DNA from: Actinernus sp. WN-2022
Taxonomy: Eukaryota > Cnidaria > Anthozoa > Actiniaria > Actinernidae
Direction: 5' to 3'
Assembly: GCA_030867875.1 (NCBI GenBank)
Contig: JAOWCC010001501.1
Coordinates: 28,912,792 to 28,976,791, forward strand
DNA length: 64,000 nucleotides
Part shown: one piece after another, positions 12,801 to 24,800 of the stretch
Numbering within the stretch: the stretch's first letter is position 1
Layout: each line of letters starts with the position of its first letter
The notes under the pieces: generated by a model
Seen by the model: only the letters and a program-made list of their open reading frames with translations
Told to the model about the DNA's origin: nothing
Databases searched by the model: none
Position numbers and translations under genes: made by a program

Positions 12801-15800
12801 TTGTTGAGTTATGGTGATTTTACTATTTTACCTTATTATGAATGGTGGCATTATGGCGATTTTACTGTTCACCTCATTATGCATGACAGCCATATTGGAT
12901 TTCCGGTGGTCGGAAGGATAGTAGGGGTTTGAAACCATGTCAGATCAATTGCTTAGAGTCGAAAACATGGGTCTAGACACACGAATGAAGTCTCCATGTG
13001 GATTACTAAGGAAGATATTCCTGATTTAGCGTTTGTCCTAATTAATATGCTAATTAGGTCAATTATGCAAAATGCTACACATATGCAAATTAGCATCCGG
13101 CAGTTTCCGAGTCCTTATGACCTATATATTGCATTTCCAACACAAAACTTTATAGTACTCGACATTTCTAGGTTCACTAGGTTGGCTAGTAGACTATAAT
13201 ATCAAACACTGCTACTAAAACTACATTTCTCTGCGAAAAAAAATTTCACCCTATTTTTCGTTTTGAAGGTATCCAGTAACCTTAAAATGGCGTCTTGTCA
13301 CTTGATTAAAGGGAAATAAAAATGGGAAAATGAAGGTACAAATGTAAATGGTGCATGATTTCGCTGAAAAGTTATAAAATATCAATGAAACATAACACAC
13401 AAGACTGTTGGATATTTTATTAATTTATTTCAAAGGCGAAAACTAGTACCAAAATTTGCGACTGCTGGAAAAGTTTTTGTCGCAAATGATAGTAAGTTGG
13501 TCACATTTGTGACCGTATTGGTTGCAATTTCGAGCCCTGCAATATTTGTACAACTGGTGTGCTGTGCCCTAAGGGACCATTCATTATTTATGCCTGGGGG
13601 GGGGGGGGGGGGGGGGGCTGGCAAGATTCGTTCTAAACAACAACAAAATGTCTTGACCCCCCTCCAAACAAAACAAAAATTTCATAACCCCCCCGCACAC
13701 AATTCTGAAAAATATAGAGCCCCCCCCCCCTCCCTCCCTCACACTGGTCACAGTTTTACATTTACAGAGGACTAAACACGGACTGAACATTATGTGGATC
13801 GGCTGTACTAAGGGGGGCCGGGAATTTTTTTTGGAAATTAAGGTTTCTGAGATCGCTGGAAATGCACCCAAACCTACCTTTAATTAATTTCAGATGGATC
13901 TAGATGATATTTTTTTACTAATGGAGTTTCAAAATTAAGATGAGGCAAACAAAATATTAGGCAAGACAATTGAATGGTGGTTGCATTAGGTGCTCTGTAT
14001 GTTTCTCATTGGATTGGCTGATTACTATTTAATAAAGCAAGGTATTTCTCTGGGGGGGTCCGGGGATGCTCCCATGGGGGAAAATTTTGAAAATTGCGGC
14101 CCCTTAGATGCCTGGAAATGCACCCAAAAATATAGACAGCCCCCCCCCCTTCTATGCTTATTTTTTTCTGTGACCCCCCCTCTCATGCTCTTGAATTTTT
14201 GATGACCCCCCCCCCCCTCATTCTTGCCAGCCCCCCCCCCCCCAGGCATAAATAATGAATGGTCCCTAATATGCATGAGCACAAATTACATGTACATGTA
14301 CTGGTAGTTTTATTAATGATGAAGAAGTCTCAGATACACTAAGGAAACTGAAATCAAGTAATGTACATGTATTTACAACATTTGATTGATGTCTACCAAA
14401 ACACGACTTCTTTGTTGAGACATTAAACTTATTTGAAAAGGGCATGTGTGAATGAAGAATCACTATAACCTAAGATGGTTGTCCTACACTGTACATGTGT
14501 CCCATATAAAAATATTGAAAATATAGTGATGTATGCCAGATACACTCGTTGCATTCATGCAAGCCATTCGCTCACAGCTTTTCAAGACTTGGCTTGTGAA
14601 TTTCTGTATGTACATGTACTCTTGTTTGATGTTAACTACATGTACATGACGTACAGCTCTGCACAGTCGTGTTTTGTCCATTCCAAGTACAGCTAGAGCA
14701 CATCAAACCCTGTTCAATTTGTTAAGTACACAATGTAGGTCATTCAGTATTATCATGACAGTCAACTCCAGAACTCAATCATCACTGAGATTGTTATTTA
14801 GTGTAGACTTTAATAATAATTATTACAGTCAGTGTAGTCTACAACAAAATTCTGTAGTTGATGTGAAGTTTTCTTCAATTAATTATCTGGACACTCAGAT
14901 AACTTTTGCTGGCCATGTCGAAGCACCTGAGTGTCTATATTACATGTAAATAGCTACATGTACTGAAGGTGTCCATTATATATTAAACTGGGTGTTCATA
15001 ATGTGAGAGCTACGACTACATTGGGCCGCACACTTTTGCTGGCCATGTCGAAGCACCTGAGTGTCTGTATTACATGTAAATAGCAACTGAAGGTGTCCAT
15101 TATATATTAAACTGGGTGTCCATAATGTGAGAGCTATATTGGGCCACACACTGATCAATGTAAACTTATACAGTCTGTTGTTTGAAATCCAGGGTTAAGT
15201 CACCTGAGAAGTCTTGAGTGGCTGAATCTCTCTGGGAACAGTATCAAGGTAACTTTACACACGTAGAATTATGTTACTTTAATAATTTATAGTGAAAGTG
15301 AGTGAAATTTAAGATGCCAACTTACAGTCTTTCTAGTACTGTATTAAACACTAGTAATTTTGTTAATTTTCAGAAAATTGAGAACTTGAACAAGAACATT
15401 CACTTACATCACTTGGATCTGTCAGATAACAGGTATTAAAGTATATGTTAAGTAAGAACTTTTTAGCTCAGAGCCAATTGAGTAAAGGAGGATCTGAATG
15501 GGGTTAACTGACTACTGACAAACGGCCATAAAAATAACTGACAAATGACAAATTTCGATTTTTACTGACAACCAAAAAATAACTGACAACTGACAAATTT
15601 GGTTTTTGTGGGTCAAACAATGTAAATTTTCTCGAGTAATGCTTCACTAGGGCTAACTGACAAATGGCCAAAATTTTAACTGACAACTGACACGTAGACC
15701 CCCCCCCCCCCCCCCCCCCCCCATTCAGACCTTCGTAAAGGCCTGCATGATTAGAGCACCATGGATACAGGATGAGAGCAAAAAGTACAAATGTAGCTGC

Positions 15801-18800
15801 CCTGACTTCCGGTTTCTTTTGTGCCCGAACCCCGATGCGCTGCCTGAAAAAGTGCTGAACCTGTGCATGCATTGTTGAAACCAGGCTGTAAATTTAATCT
15901 TACTTACCTTGTAAATGTTTCTGGACGAACAGTACAGACAGGAAAACCATTATTTTGATGTTTGTGACTTGACGTTACAGTCCTGATGACGTCAAAATGT
16001 GCCAAAAAGGGGGAAAATATACATGAATATCTACACTGTACTTAGTTTCTCATTTTCTCTGCAGCATTGTCTCACTTGCTGATCTCAGCATGCTTGTCAA
16101 GTTGAAGGTAAATATCACTTGATATACATGTACATTGGCTTTTAAATGTATACAGTCAAGTACACTAAAGTATAAAACATGGACATGAGACCATCTGCCA
16201 GTGCATGCCAGAATTAATGTATTTTTTCGCTGTCATTGTACTTGTATTTTATGTTTTACTGGGTTTGACTGTCATAAATTTTCTGCAGTTTTAATGAAAT
16301 TCCAATCTAAATATTATAAGATTTTACTGCACATACATATCATGTATATATTCATATTTGGACTAGATTGTATTGTAGGGGAAGTGTTAAAGGAGAACTG
16401 AAGCCTAAAATCAACTTTAGCTCAATCAGTAGATCTAAACATGAAAAGATTCGTACCAAAATTTATTTTACCGTGTTTTGCGTCAAAGGAAAGAAAATCT
16501 GCAAATCTTCCTCCCAACCACCGCTTAGTACAGACGGCTCAATTCCTGTAATCTGTGACGTACAATACAGGGAATAAATTAGTTGTGTTATGTTGTTCTC
16601 GGCTTTGAATAGATGGACTAACGACTCATAATTACGCACTATTGTGCTTTCTTTGTGCTGAAGGTGTGGTAGTTTTTGCTTGGTATGCATGACGTACTAT
16701 ACGGGGGAAAAGCACTGAATTGAGCCGCCACACAAACTAGCTTTATCAGTGGAGAATCGGCTATTTTTCGACATTCAATACGTATTTCCTCTTTTTAGAC
16801 GTGCACCACAAAGAAATAAAATAGCAGAACTTATTTCTCTTGAATATAAGTTTGTATAGTAGTCGGATTGATTTAGGGTACAGTTCTCCTTTAAAGTGGG
16901 GTGGTAGGAAAACAGAGGGGGAGGGGGAGGGGGAGGGGGGTTTATTTTCAGTACACAAAAATTCCCTAGATAAAAAAAACATTTGGACTGTTCTCTGCCA
17001 AAAGTAACACAATGTGAAAACTTCAAATTTTACGTTCAAAAGAGAATGCAAACGTAAGAAAGCAAAACACACTGTTTTCTGTTTGGTCTGAATCGAACTG
17101 CAACATGATATTTTTCACCTGTGATATACGTGAATCCAAAAGACTTAGAGTACCACCACCCTGAATGTACATACATGTACATGTACTATCATTTCCAGAC
17201 TATCACAGACATATAGAAGCACATTTTTGTGGCAATGCCTGTATTGTAAAATCCTGACCAAGTAACAGCCAATGAGAACACTAGATTTGACCTTGCAATT
17301 AACTTGCTTAGTAAAACTATACACGTAATATGATTCCCATATTTAGTACCAAATCTGGATTCACCTTTCACTGTGTAGACTCTTCTGCTGCATGGTAATC
17401 TACTCCCTTCTTTGAGACACTCTAACGACTTCCTTCCTAATAGTGTGGTCACTATTTCTCTGGCAGAAAATGAGATATCAGATCTTGCTGAGGTAAGTGA
17501 TAAGTAATGTTTCGCGTAAGAACTATAGGAAAAGACAATAGACTGCGGCAATGAGTATGTCCTCGCACGATTTTGCAAAAGAATGTGTCTTAAGTGCTGT
17601 CTGAGATATCCTCAGTCAAAGCTACAAGCACAAAATAAAGGAAAATGTGCTGTTGGTCATTTTTACTGTGAAAACTTAAAGAAAACACCATCCACCCAAC
17701 AGGAAAGGAGGAAGACAATACATATTTGAACCACAAATGTGAGAACTTTCCTCACGGTTGATTTTCATTGAAATCAAACCATAGTTAGATTGATCAAAAC
17801 TAAATTAAAACTTCAAAAGTTATCTAATGAAAGTGCATTACTAATCGATGGTCTTCTATTGAATTTATGACTATCAACCAATGAATTTACGAGAACGAAG
17901 AATAGAAAATTAACACTATTTTACATTCCTTGCCATTCAGTGCAATCGTTCGTAGCCGGAGCATTTACTTAAACAACAGCAACAAGTTGTTTATTTGTAC
18001 TGAGTTTATGGTGAGGAGAAAAGAAGAATCTAACATGTGAAAAATACCAAAATAAAGTATGTCTTCTGGATATAAACAAAGTGTACATGTAGATGAGATG
18101 TGTATTCCAGAGCTTATAGCTCTGTATGGCATTCTCACTACTGTATATTTCTGGTTCATTTTCTTCTAGATATCGTTCCTGTCATACCTACCAGCATTGG
18201 AACAGCTGTCCATCAGTAGTAACCCCTGTGTGATGACCCTGCCCAACATGGCGTATCTTTGCAATCCACCACTCATGTAGCACATACTTTCGATAATTAT
18301 TGAGACCTTTACTGTGCGCCTAATGTATAAACCGGTGCCACTTAGACAATGAGAACCAATCACTTTGCAGAATGATAACAAAGCATTCCAACTTACGATT
18401 ACTTGAGCCTTTGATCCGGTAAATAGCAATTTTGATGGACTACATTATTTTGTAGTTTTGAAGTCGAAGTCTTTCGAATGAAGAAAATCGCGTGGATGTG
18501 CTAGGATTTGTACTTTGGAATGCTTTATTTTCGTTTTGCAATGTGATTGGTTCTCGTTGTCTAAGTCTGCAATGTGATTGGTTCTCGTTGTCTAACTCTG
18601 CAATGTGATTGGTTCTCGTTGTCTAACTCTGCAATGTGATTGGTTCTCGTTGTCTAACTCTGCAATGTGATTGGTTCTCGTTGTCTAACTCTGCAATGTG
18701 ATTGGTTCTCGTTGTCTAACTCTGTAATGTGTTTGGTTCTCGTTGTCTAACTCTGCAATGTGTTTGGTTCTCGTTGTCTAACTCTGCAATGTGTTTAGTT

Positions 18801-21800
18801 CTTGTTGTCTGAGTGGCCCTGGTTTCAGTAGTCGCATTGTAAAGAAAACTCCAGGCAGCTTCTCATAACTGAACTTTAAACTCCCCTATTCATGAAACTT
18901 AATTTATAGCAGAGCACCATACATACATGTAGATACATATATACATGTATGTGTAGGAAGACAGGAAACATGTGATGATTCATGTGCGGTGTGTAACACC
19001 TGCCGTGGGCTGTCCAGCATGCCTGAAAAGTGCTGCAACATTCGCAACATATAGCGTATTTATAAATCACCTTGCTAATAAAAGTACTCAGCTTTATGGC
19101 CACGCGGTATGAACAGTTTTCCCATTTCGAAAGTTTTTTAAGCTGCCTTTTGCACTAATTTCCTGGGGGAGGGGAGGACCGGGGAGAATAGGACTCCCTA
19201 TATGGGAGTAGAAATTGCTGCCTTTGTGAAATAATTTTGTTCACGAGCTGCAAATGGTTAGACCTTGACGTATTCTCGGATAAGGACGTTAAAACGTAGG
19301 CCCATCAGTGGATATGCCACTGATTAATCCATTATTATATTATTATATGGTACTGACGGGGATGCTTGTCGTACGTAGGGGTTAAAGTGCGAAGTTTGGT
19401 CGGTTATCGTGGTAAATGTACCTTATTAATACTTGTCAGAAAAAAAAATTGTTTAATGATCTCTAGGCCTGGCTTTGCAGCTTGATATTTTCACAGTCAA
19501 TTTCACCTGGATCAGATGTCAGTTAATTTTGTGTTTTGAGATTGGTACCTCTTAGGGGTAAAAACAAATTTGAAACACGCCCACAGAACGAGATTATGTT
19601 ACCTTTGAGGGGTTTCTTTTAACCCCCCTCTCCCCCTCGGAGACTAATTTTCCTTAAGTCGGGAATCTTCTTGGTTTTCCTACTCTTCTTTTTGCAAAAT
19701 TGCGATTCTACCATGCAGTTATCCTAGTAGGTTATAAATATATGTTACTAACCAGGGTTTTCAAAATGTCTTTGAGTTGGAGGTCAACATAGAAAAGTAG
19801 GCGTGTGTAGAAAAGGCTATATGTCAAGCAAAAGTTTCTGAATTTCTAACGAGACCTGAAACATCCATAGGGGCTGATCAAAATCAGGACCCGGCTAATC
19901 CACAGATCGAATTGGAATTTAGCACGTTGGTTTTTGTGGAGGGAGGATCCGGAGGATCGGAGGTTCCGGAGAAAACCCCTCGGTGCCAAAAAGACTGAGG
20001 TTTTCTGTAGAAGAAATTAGAAGTCGTGCAAGTTCGCATTTGATTAAGACGGTGTATTTCTCTGTGATTCTCACGTACATGTATGTATAGATGACATGTC
20101 AACGTCCAATTGTTTGAGAGTCCTTGACCCTCATTGATGATAATCAGTGAATTTGACTACAGACCATACATCTTCTGCTGGTGTCCAAGGCTACGCAATC
20201 TTGACGGCAGTCTGGTATCTACTGAAGACAGGTATAGATCAAATACAGGGTTCACACAGTCATGGAAAGTCATGGAATTTCAAAAATAATTTTCCAGGTC
20301 TGGAAAAGTCGTGGAAATTTGCAAAAATGTCAAAATTCATGGAATTTCATTGTAACTTGAAATAAGAACAGATAATTATGTTCTTGAACGCCTTCCTGTT
20401 AGCTCAGTGGTTAAGCTCCGGTCTGTTGAGCAGGAGGTCGCGGGTTCAAACCCCAGCCGGACCAACACTCAGGGTCTTAAAATAACCGAGTAGAAGTGGC
20501 TGCCTTTACATACAGTAAACGGTTAGACCTTCACGTCTTCTCGGATAAGGACGTAAACTCGTAGGACTCAGTAATGTCCCCAATTAGCTGCAAAGATAAA
20601 TACATTGACACTTAAATGAAGTCACTTACTTACTTTATTAGATAAGGCGACAGCGCTATCAAAATTAAGCTTGTGCGCTTCAGTGTTCCTTACTTTTTTT
20701 TCTTCAAAGTTCTCTGGTACCACAATAAGGTTTTTTTGCCACTACTTCCTTTCTACTCTCATCTCGTTGCTGCTATACTGTTATACTGTTTTGCCGTAAA
20801 CTACATTTCTAGGTATGCGAGTTGTGCTTTCTCGATGAGAACCTACAAAATGTACTCATCTATTCTCTCTCCAACTTTCAGGGAGACAAAATTACTTACA
20901 AATGCAAGAGTTCTTGTAGTCAGAAACGTATTAAAGGGGACGAATGCAAGCAGGAATGAACAACCGAAGCGTAATTTCACTGGCCGCCGCGAAACCCAGG
21001 CACTGTAAACACGAAACTCGCATCTCAAAAGCGGTGTTTGAAATCGTTTCAGGCTTCGTAAATGTTCCAGACAAGGACTATACTCTTGTGGACTTTCCTG
21101 ACACGTTCTCCAGTGTTCTTTCAGGCTCTTCAAAATCTTTCTACGGCCAGATTTGTTTTCTTCGTCCATCACGGGCAGTTGGCAGTTGAGTTGCCATTGA
21201 AGCTCGAAGTTCTTGTCGATGCCATCCCAAAAACATTTCTGCTAAATACAAAACTTGAACAACTAAATATGAAAGATAAACTACTATATACTAAAATGAG
21301 AGATGGCTGCGATGTAGACGGATTGAATCAATGCTGTGAGCTCCTCGGGATATATTTGCTTTTCAAACTTGAAAACGTTGGCGAACAATTTCAAGTTTTG
21401 GGTGGCTTAGTAACCAGGCCTGTTATTCATGACAGAGTCCCTTTAAGAACCAAGGCTGAAGTACGTATTCAAGACTAAAGTAAAATACATTTTGTATTAA
21501 CTCGTTACGCTAAAAAGCGGGTAGCGTCAGCAGAGTCACACACTGAGTTTTATCAGTTAATAGTTTATCAGTATTTCTGGTCACGGAGAACACAAAGAAG
21601 GCAGAAGTTTAACAAGCAAAACTGTAAAAATATGTATCTAAAACATCAAAACAACCTTTGATTTGACATATTTAAAGCATACAAATACATGTAGAATACT
21701 AGTACATGTATGTTTATGCTAAAACAATTAGACTAATCCCTGCGGTCAGTTTCTATACTGGCTTATCGGAGCTATACGCTCCTCGTCAACTATCAATCGA

Positions 21801-24800
21801 CAGTTAATTAGAAGCTCATGTTAAAAGGACTAGCATATACTACTTACGTTACCTTTCCATCGAATCTTTTTATTTTTTCTAACTACATGTACAATGGTGT
21901 ACAAGAAAAAACAAACCACAAGTTTGCCCTAATAGAGCGGATTTCAATTGAGTGTCGGAAGTGTTTTGGTTTTGCGTTTACTAAGCTCTCCAATTGGCTG
22001 AGAAAGTAAACCAACCAATCAGAATCCAAAGTAAAACCAAACGCAAATTGGTTTTGGTTTTGCTTTGGTTTGTCGTTGGCTCACAAGGAAGCCATTTATG
22101 AGTTACTTGTGATTACTCGCTCCTATGATTGGCTGGCCGTGGGTAGTTTGCGTTTGGTTTTACTACACTCAATTGAAAACCGCTCTATACCAGTATGATG
22201 TAATGACAACACTTGCCACTCTACTGGTGAAAACACACAGGGAATCTAACATCATGCCTTACTGACTATCCTCTCCTACTGGAGAGCTTCATAAAAATAC
22301 CTGTCAGCTCGTTGTCTTTAATTTCTAATATAGGTTAGGGACAGAAAAAATAAGGAGGGAAGGTCAATTGAGGACGTTCACCCCAGGAAGACACCCACAA
22401 CTGGTTATGTACCTTAGTGAGGTCACACCATTACGAGCAGATGAATCAGCACAGGTAAAAATAAAACCCACAACTGGTGATGTACCTTAGTGAGGTCACA
22501 CCATTACGAGCAGTATCAGCACAGGTAAAAAAGACACATACAGCTGGTTAATATGTACCTTAGTGAGGTCACACCATTACGAGCAGCGTCAGCACTAGCC
22601 TGATTTTCAGACGGTCGAGGTCGTCCGCTCACTTCCTCCCACCTCCCCGTCTGATGGACTTTGACAGAAACCGTGTTCTGGTCATTGTTTCATTTCGACC
22701 AATCAGAGCGAAGGTTTCATTTTTAGAGAACTGAGGTATTCATGGCATGTCAGGTCGAGAATCGAGATTCGTCAGAATCACGGCTCTTTCATGCACTGCA
22801 GAATATGTTCTACAGCTTCAAACTTATAGAAACAGAACGTGGAGAAACATATTGTCCTCAGACGTGTACCGGGAAAATCTGATAGGAAGCGCTATCAATA
22901 TCGCGATGTTTATGAATCTACTAGCTACGGGCTTTGGAAAATCATTAATCTTCCTCGACCGCTTTGTATATGCCGTATTAAAATGTAATGTCTCCTAGAA
23001 TGTTGGCATTTAGAAGACCAAATATTTCATGAAATGTAATGATTTTTTTACAGCAGTGAACACATACTGAGTATGTAATGGTAATAGTTTCACGACATTT
23101 GGACAATTATTTATGTTTGCACAATTTTTAACACACTTTATTTTGACAATTTTGCTGTCCTGAAAGCTGAAATATCTTAGCTTTTTCGCCTTAAGAAGAC
23201 TAAATCTTTCATGGAATGGCATGAAATTTTTACAGGAGTGAACACATATAGTGAATATGTCATGGTAAAAGTTGGATTACATTTGCCTAAATATTTATGT
23301 TATCAGAATTTTGAACAGTCTTGATTTTGACAAATTGTAAAGTACAACAAATCCGGTAGTTAGATCAGTGTTGTGACAATGCGCTTGAAATACTGTACGA
23401 AAAATCCTATTTAAAAAGTTCCTGCTGCCCAAAAAACCATAGCTGCTCAAACAGGATATGGTTAGGGTTAGTTCTGAGAAATCGACATAAGTTTGAAGCT
23501 GTAAAACATAAGAATTCTGCAGTGCAGGAAACTGCGTGATTCTGTCGAGCTGTACTAGAAGGCTACATAATTTCTCCTCTCTCGATTCTCTACCTGGTCG
23601 TCGCCTATAGATGCAGCTGTGATGGCCAAGGTCCTTCCGGGAAACGAGGGGTAATATTGCCTTTCGCTGTTCGGGAAATAATTCAGAAATGCCGAAAGTT
23701 TCGCACGCTTTCTCCAAAGCCATATCAAGTCCGTTTGTATCGTCCGCCATTTGGTTTGTCCTTCATGCATGCTCCACTGGACATTCCACGCATACCTCAG
23801 TTCTCTAAAAATAAAACCTTCGCTCTGATTGGTCGAAATGAAATGACGTCAGGAACACGGTTTCTGCCAAAGTCCATCAGACGGGGAAGTGGGAGGAAGT
23901 GAGCGGACGACCTCGACCGTCTGAAAATCAGGCTACGTCAGCACACCATTACGAGCAGTATCAGCACAGGTAAAAAAGACACATACATCTGGTTAATATG
24001 TACCTTAGTGAGGTCACACCATTACGAGCAGCGTCAGCACAGGTAAAAAAGACACCTACAACTGGTGATGTACCTTAGTGAAGTTACACCATTACGAGCA
24101 GCATAGCACAGGTAAAAAAAGACACCTACAACTGGTGATGTACCTTAGTGAAGTTACACCATTACGAGTAGCATAGCACAGGTAAAAAATACACTTACAT
24201 GTACAATTGGTGATGTACCTTAGTACCCATTACGAGCAGCATAGCACAGGTAAAAAAGACACCTACATGTACAATTGGTGATGTACCTTAGTACCCATTA
24301 CGAGCAGCATAGCACAGGTAAAAAAGACACCTACATGTACAATTGGTGATGTACCTTAGTACCCATTACGAGCAGCATAGCACAGGTAAAAAAGACACCT
24401 ACATGTACAATTGGTGATGTACCTTAGTACCCATTACGAGCAGCATAGCACAGGTAAAAAAGACACCTACATGTACAATTGGTGATGTACCTTAGTACCC
24501 ATTACGAGCAGCATAGCACAGGTAAAAAAGACACCTACATGTACAATTGGTGATGTACCTTAGTACCCATTACGAGCAGCATAGCACAGGTAAAAAAGAC
24601 ACCTAGATGTACAATTGGTGATGTACCTTAGTACCCATTACGAGCAGCATAGCACAGGTAAAAAAGACACCTACATGTACAATTGGTGATGTACCTTAGT
24701 ACCCATTACGAGTACTATCAGCACAGGTAAAAAAGGTCCCTCTAGTGGGTGGTCTATACTGTAACTTTTAATATTGCTGGGACATGAATTTCCTCCATGA

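Larger units (their letters stand above)
5431..13285 (+). mobile_element. Academ-like DNA transposon, 7.9 kb (CEP97 intron 3)
   Basis: The outer ends are AAGGTTACTGGATACCTT at 5433 and its imperfect partner AAGGTATCCAGTAACCTT ending at 13283; TTAA is found at both outer edges. A long second inverted repeat (about 6790-7110 against 12925-13200) brackets the coding part. The left side is chimeric: 6660-6780 matches, in reverse, the left end of the related element at 32709, so something was rearranged or inserted between 5450 and 6780. The element encodes a broken transposase/XPG-nuclease protein. I call it Academ-like because XPG nuclease plus a Cys-rich finger is the hallmark of that superfamily. 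The TTAA flanks are not what I recall for Academ (3-4 bp), so superfamily and target site need alignment. Confidence 0.75.
847..18252 (+). other. CEP97: CEP97 exons 1-8: start and leucine-rich repeat domain
   Basis: Residues 1-23 form a short charged leader. Residues of about 24-216 form about eight leucine-rich repeats with the consensus LxxLxLxxNx[64 protein letters not shown] and QLSISSNPC. Short exons, each carrying about one repeat or part of one, are joined in phases 1, 0, 1, 0, 2, 0, 0. Repeats of this SDS22-like class bind protein partners. The exon 8 donor is the GT at 18253-18254; reading through it would give a stop soon after. Confidence 0.92.
20148..22454 (+). other. CEP97: CEP97 exons 9-10: LRR cap and conserved extension
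   Basis: Exon 9 (20148-20231) encodes the LRR C-terminal cap, with the [19 protein letters not shown] signature at residues of about 217-235. It opens one base after the acceptor, joining exon 8 in phase 2. Exon 10 (22334-22454) encodes residues of about 244-284, including [18 protein letters not shown]. This matches the human CEP97 stretch that follows its cap. The 3' half of exon 10 and its donor site seed the tandem array that fills intron 10. Confidence 0.9.
22587..23944. mobile_element. Fold-back transposon with 9-bp target duplication and RecQ pieces
   Basis: The element at 22596-23935 (1340 bp) is flanked by the 9-bp direct repeat CGTCAGCAC (22587-22595, 23936-23944). The ends TAGCCTGATTTTCAGACGG are perfectly inverted for nearly 50 bp, and homology of the arms continues inward with deletions for several hundred bases. 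The 9-bp duplication and long inverted arms fit Mutator-like elements. The centre (about 23010-23290) is an imperfect direct duplication of about 175 bp. It sits inside the exon 10-derived array. Confidence 0.85.
22386..24735 (+). repeat. Tandem array built from the CEP97 exon 10/intron 10 junction
   Basis: The unit is about 65-72 bp: the last ~60 bases of exon 10 (CAACTGGTTATGTACCTTAG onward) plus the donor CACAG/GTAAAA. About 14 copies of GTACCTTAGT can be counted, including the exon itself: three before the insertion at 22596-23935 and eleven after. Later copies share a deletion (GTACCTTAGTACCCATTACG) and are almost identical, so they are the youngest. Nearly every unit keeps the splice donor sequence. 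The exon copy is recognisable by GCAGATGAATCAGC where the others have GCAGTATCAGC or GCAGCATAGC. Confidence 0.92.

Noticed and set aside
18253..18280. CEP97 ending at the TAG near 18280 after exon 8
   Set aside because: A GT donor at 18253 joins exon 9 in phase, and exon 9 encodes the conserved cap expected next.
20390..20470. Possible tRNA gene with A and B boxes
   Set aside because: The acceptor stem does not pair and SINE body and tail sequence follow; other copies exist in the window.
22747..22998. 83-codon frame as a gene
   Set aside because: Only about 27 codons resemble RecQ, and it lies in a transposon arm with stops around it.
24181..24735. Regular repeats with near-constant spacing resembling a CRISPR array
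   Set aside because: The whole 68-bp unit repeats, without unique spacers, and it derives from a CEP97 exon in a eukaryotic genome.
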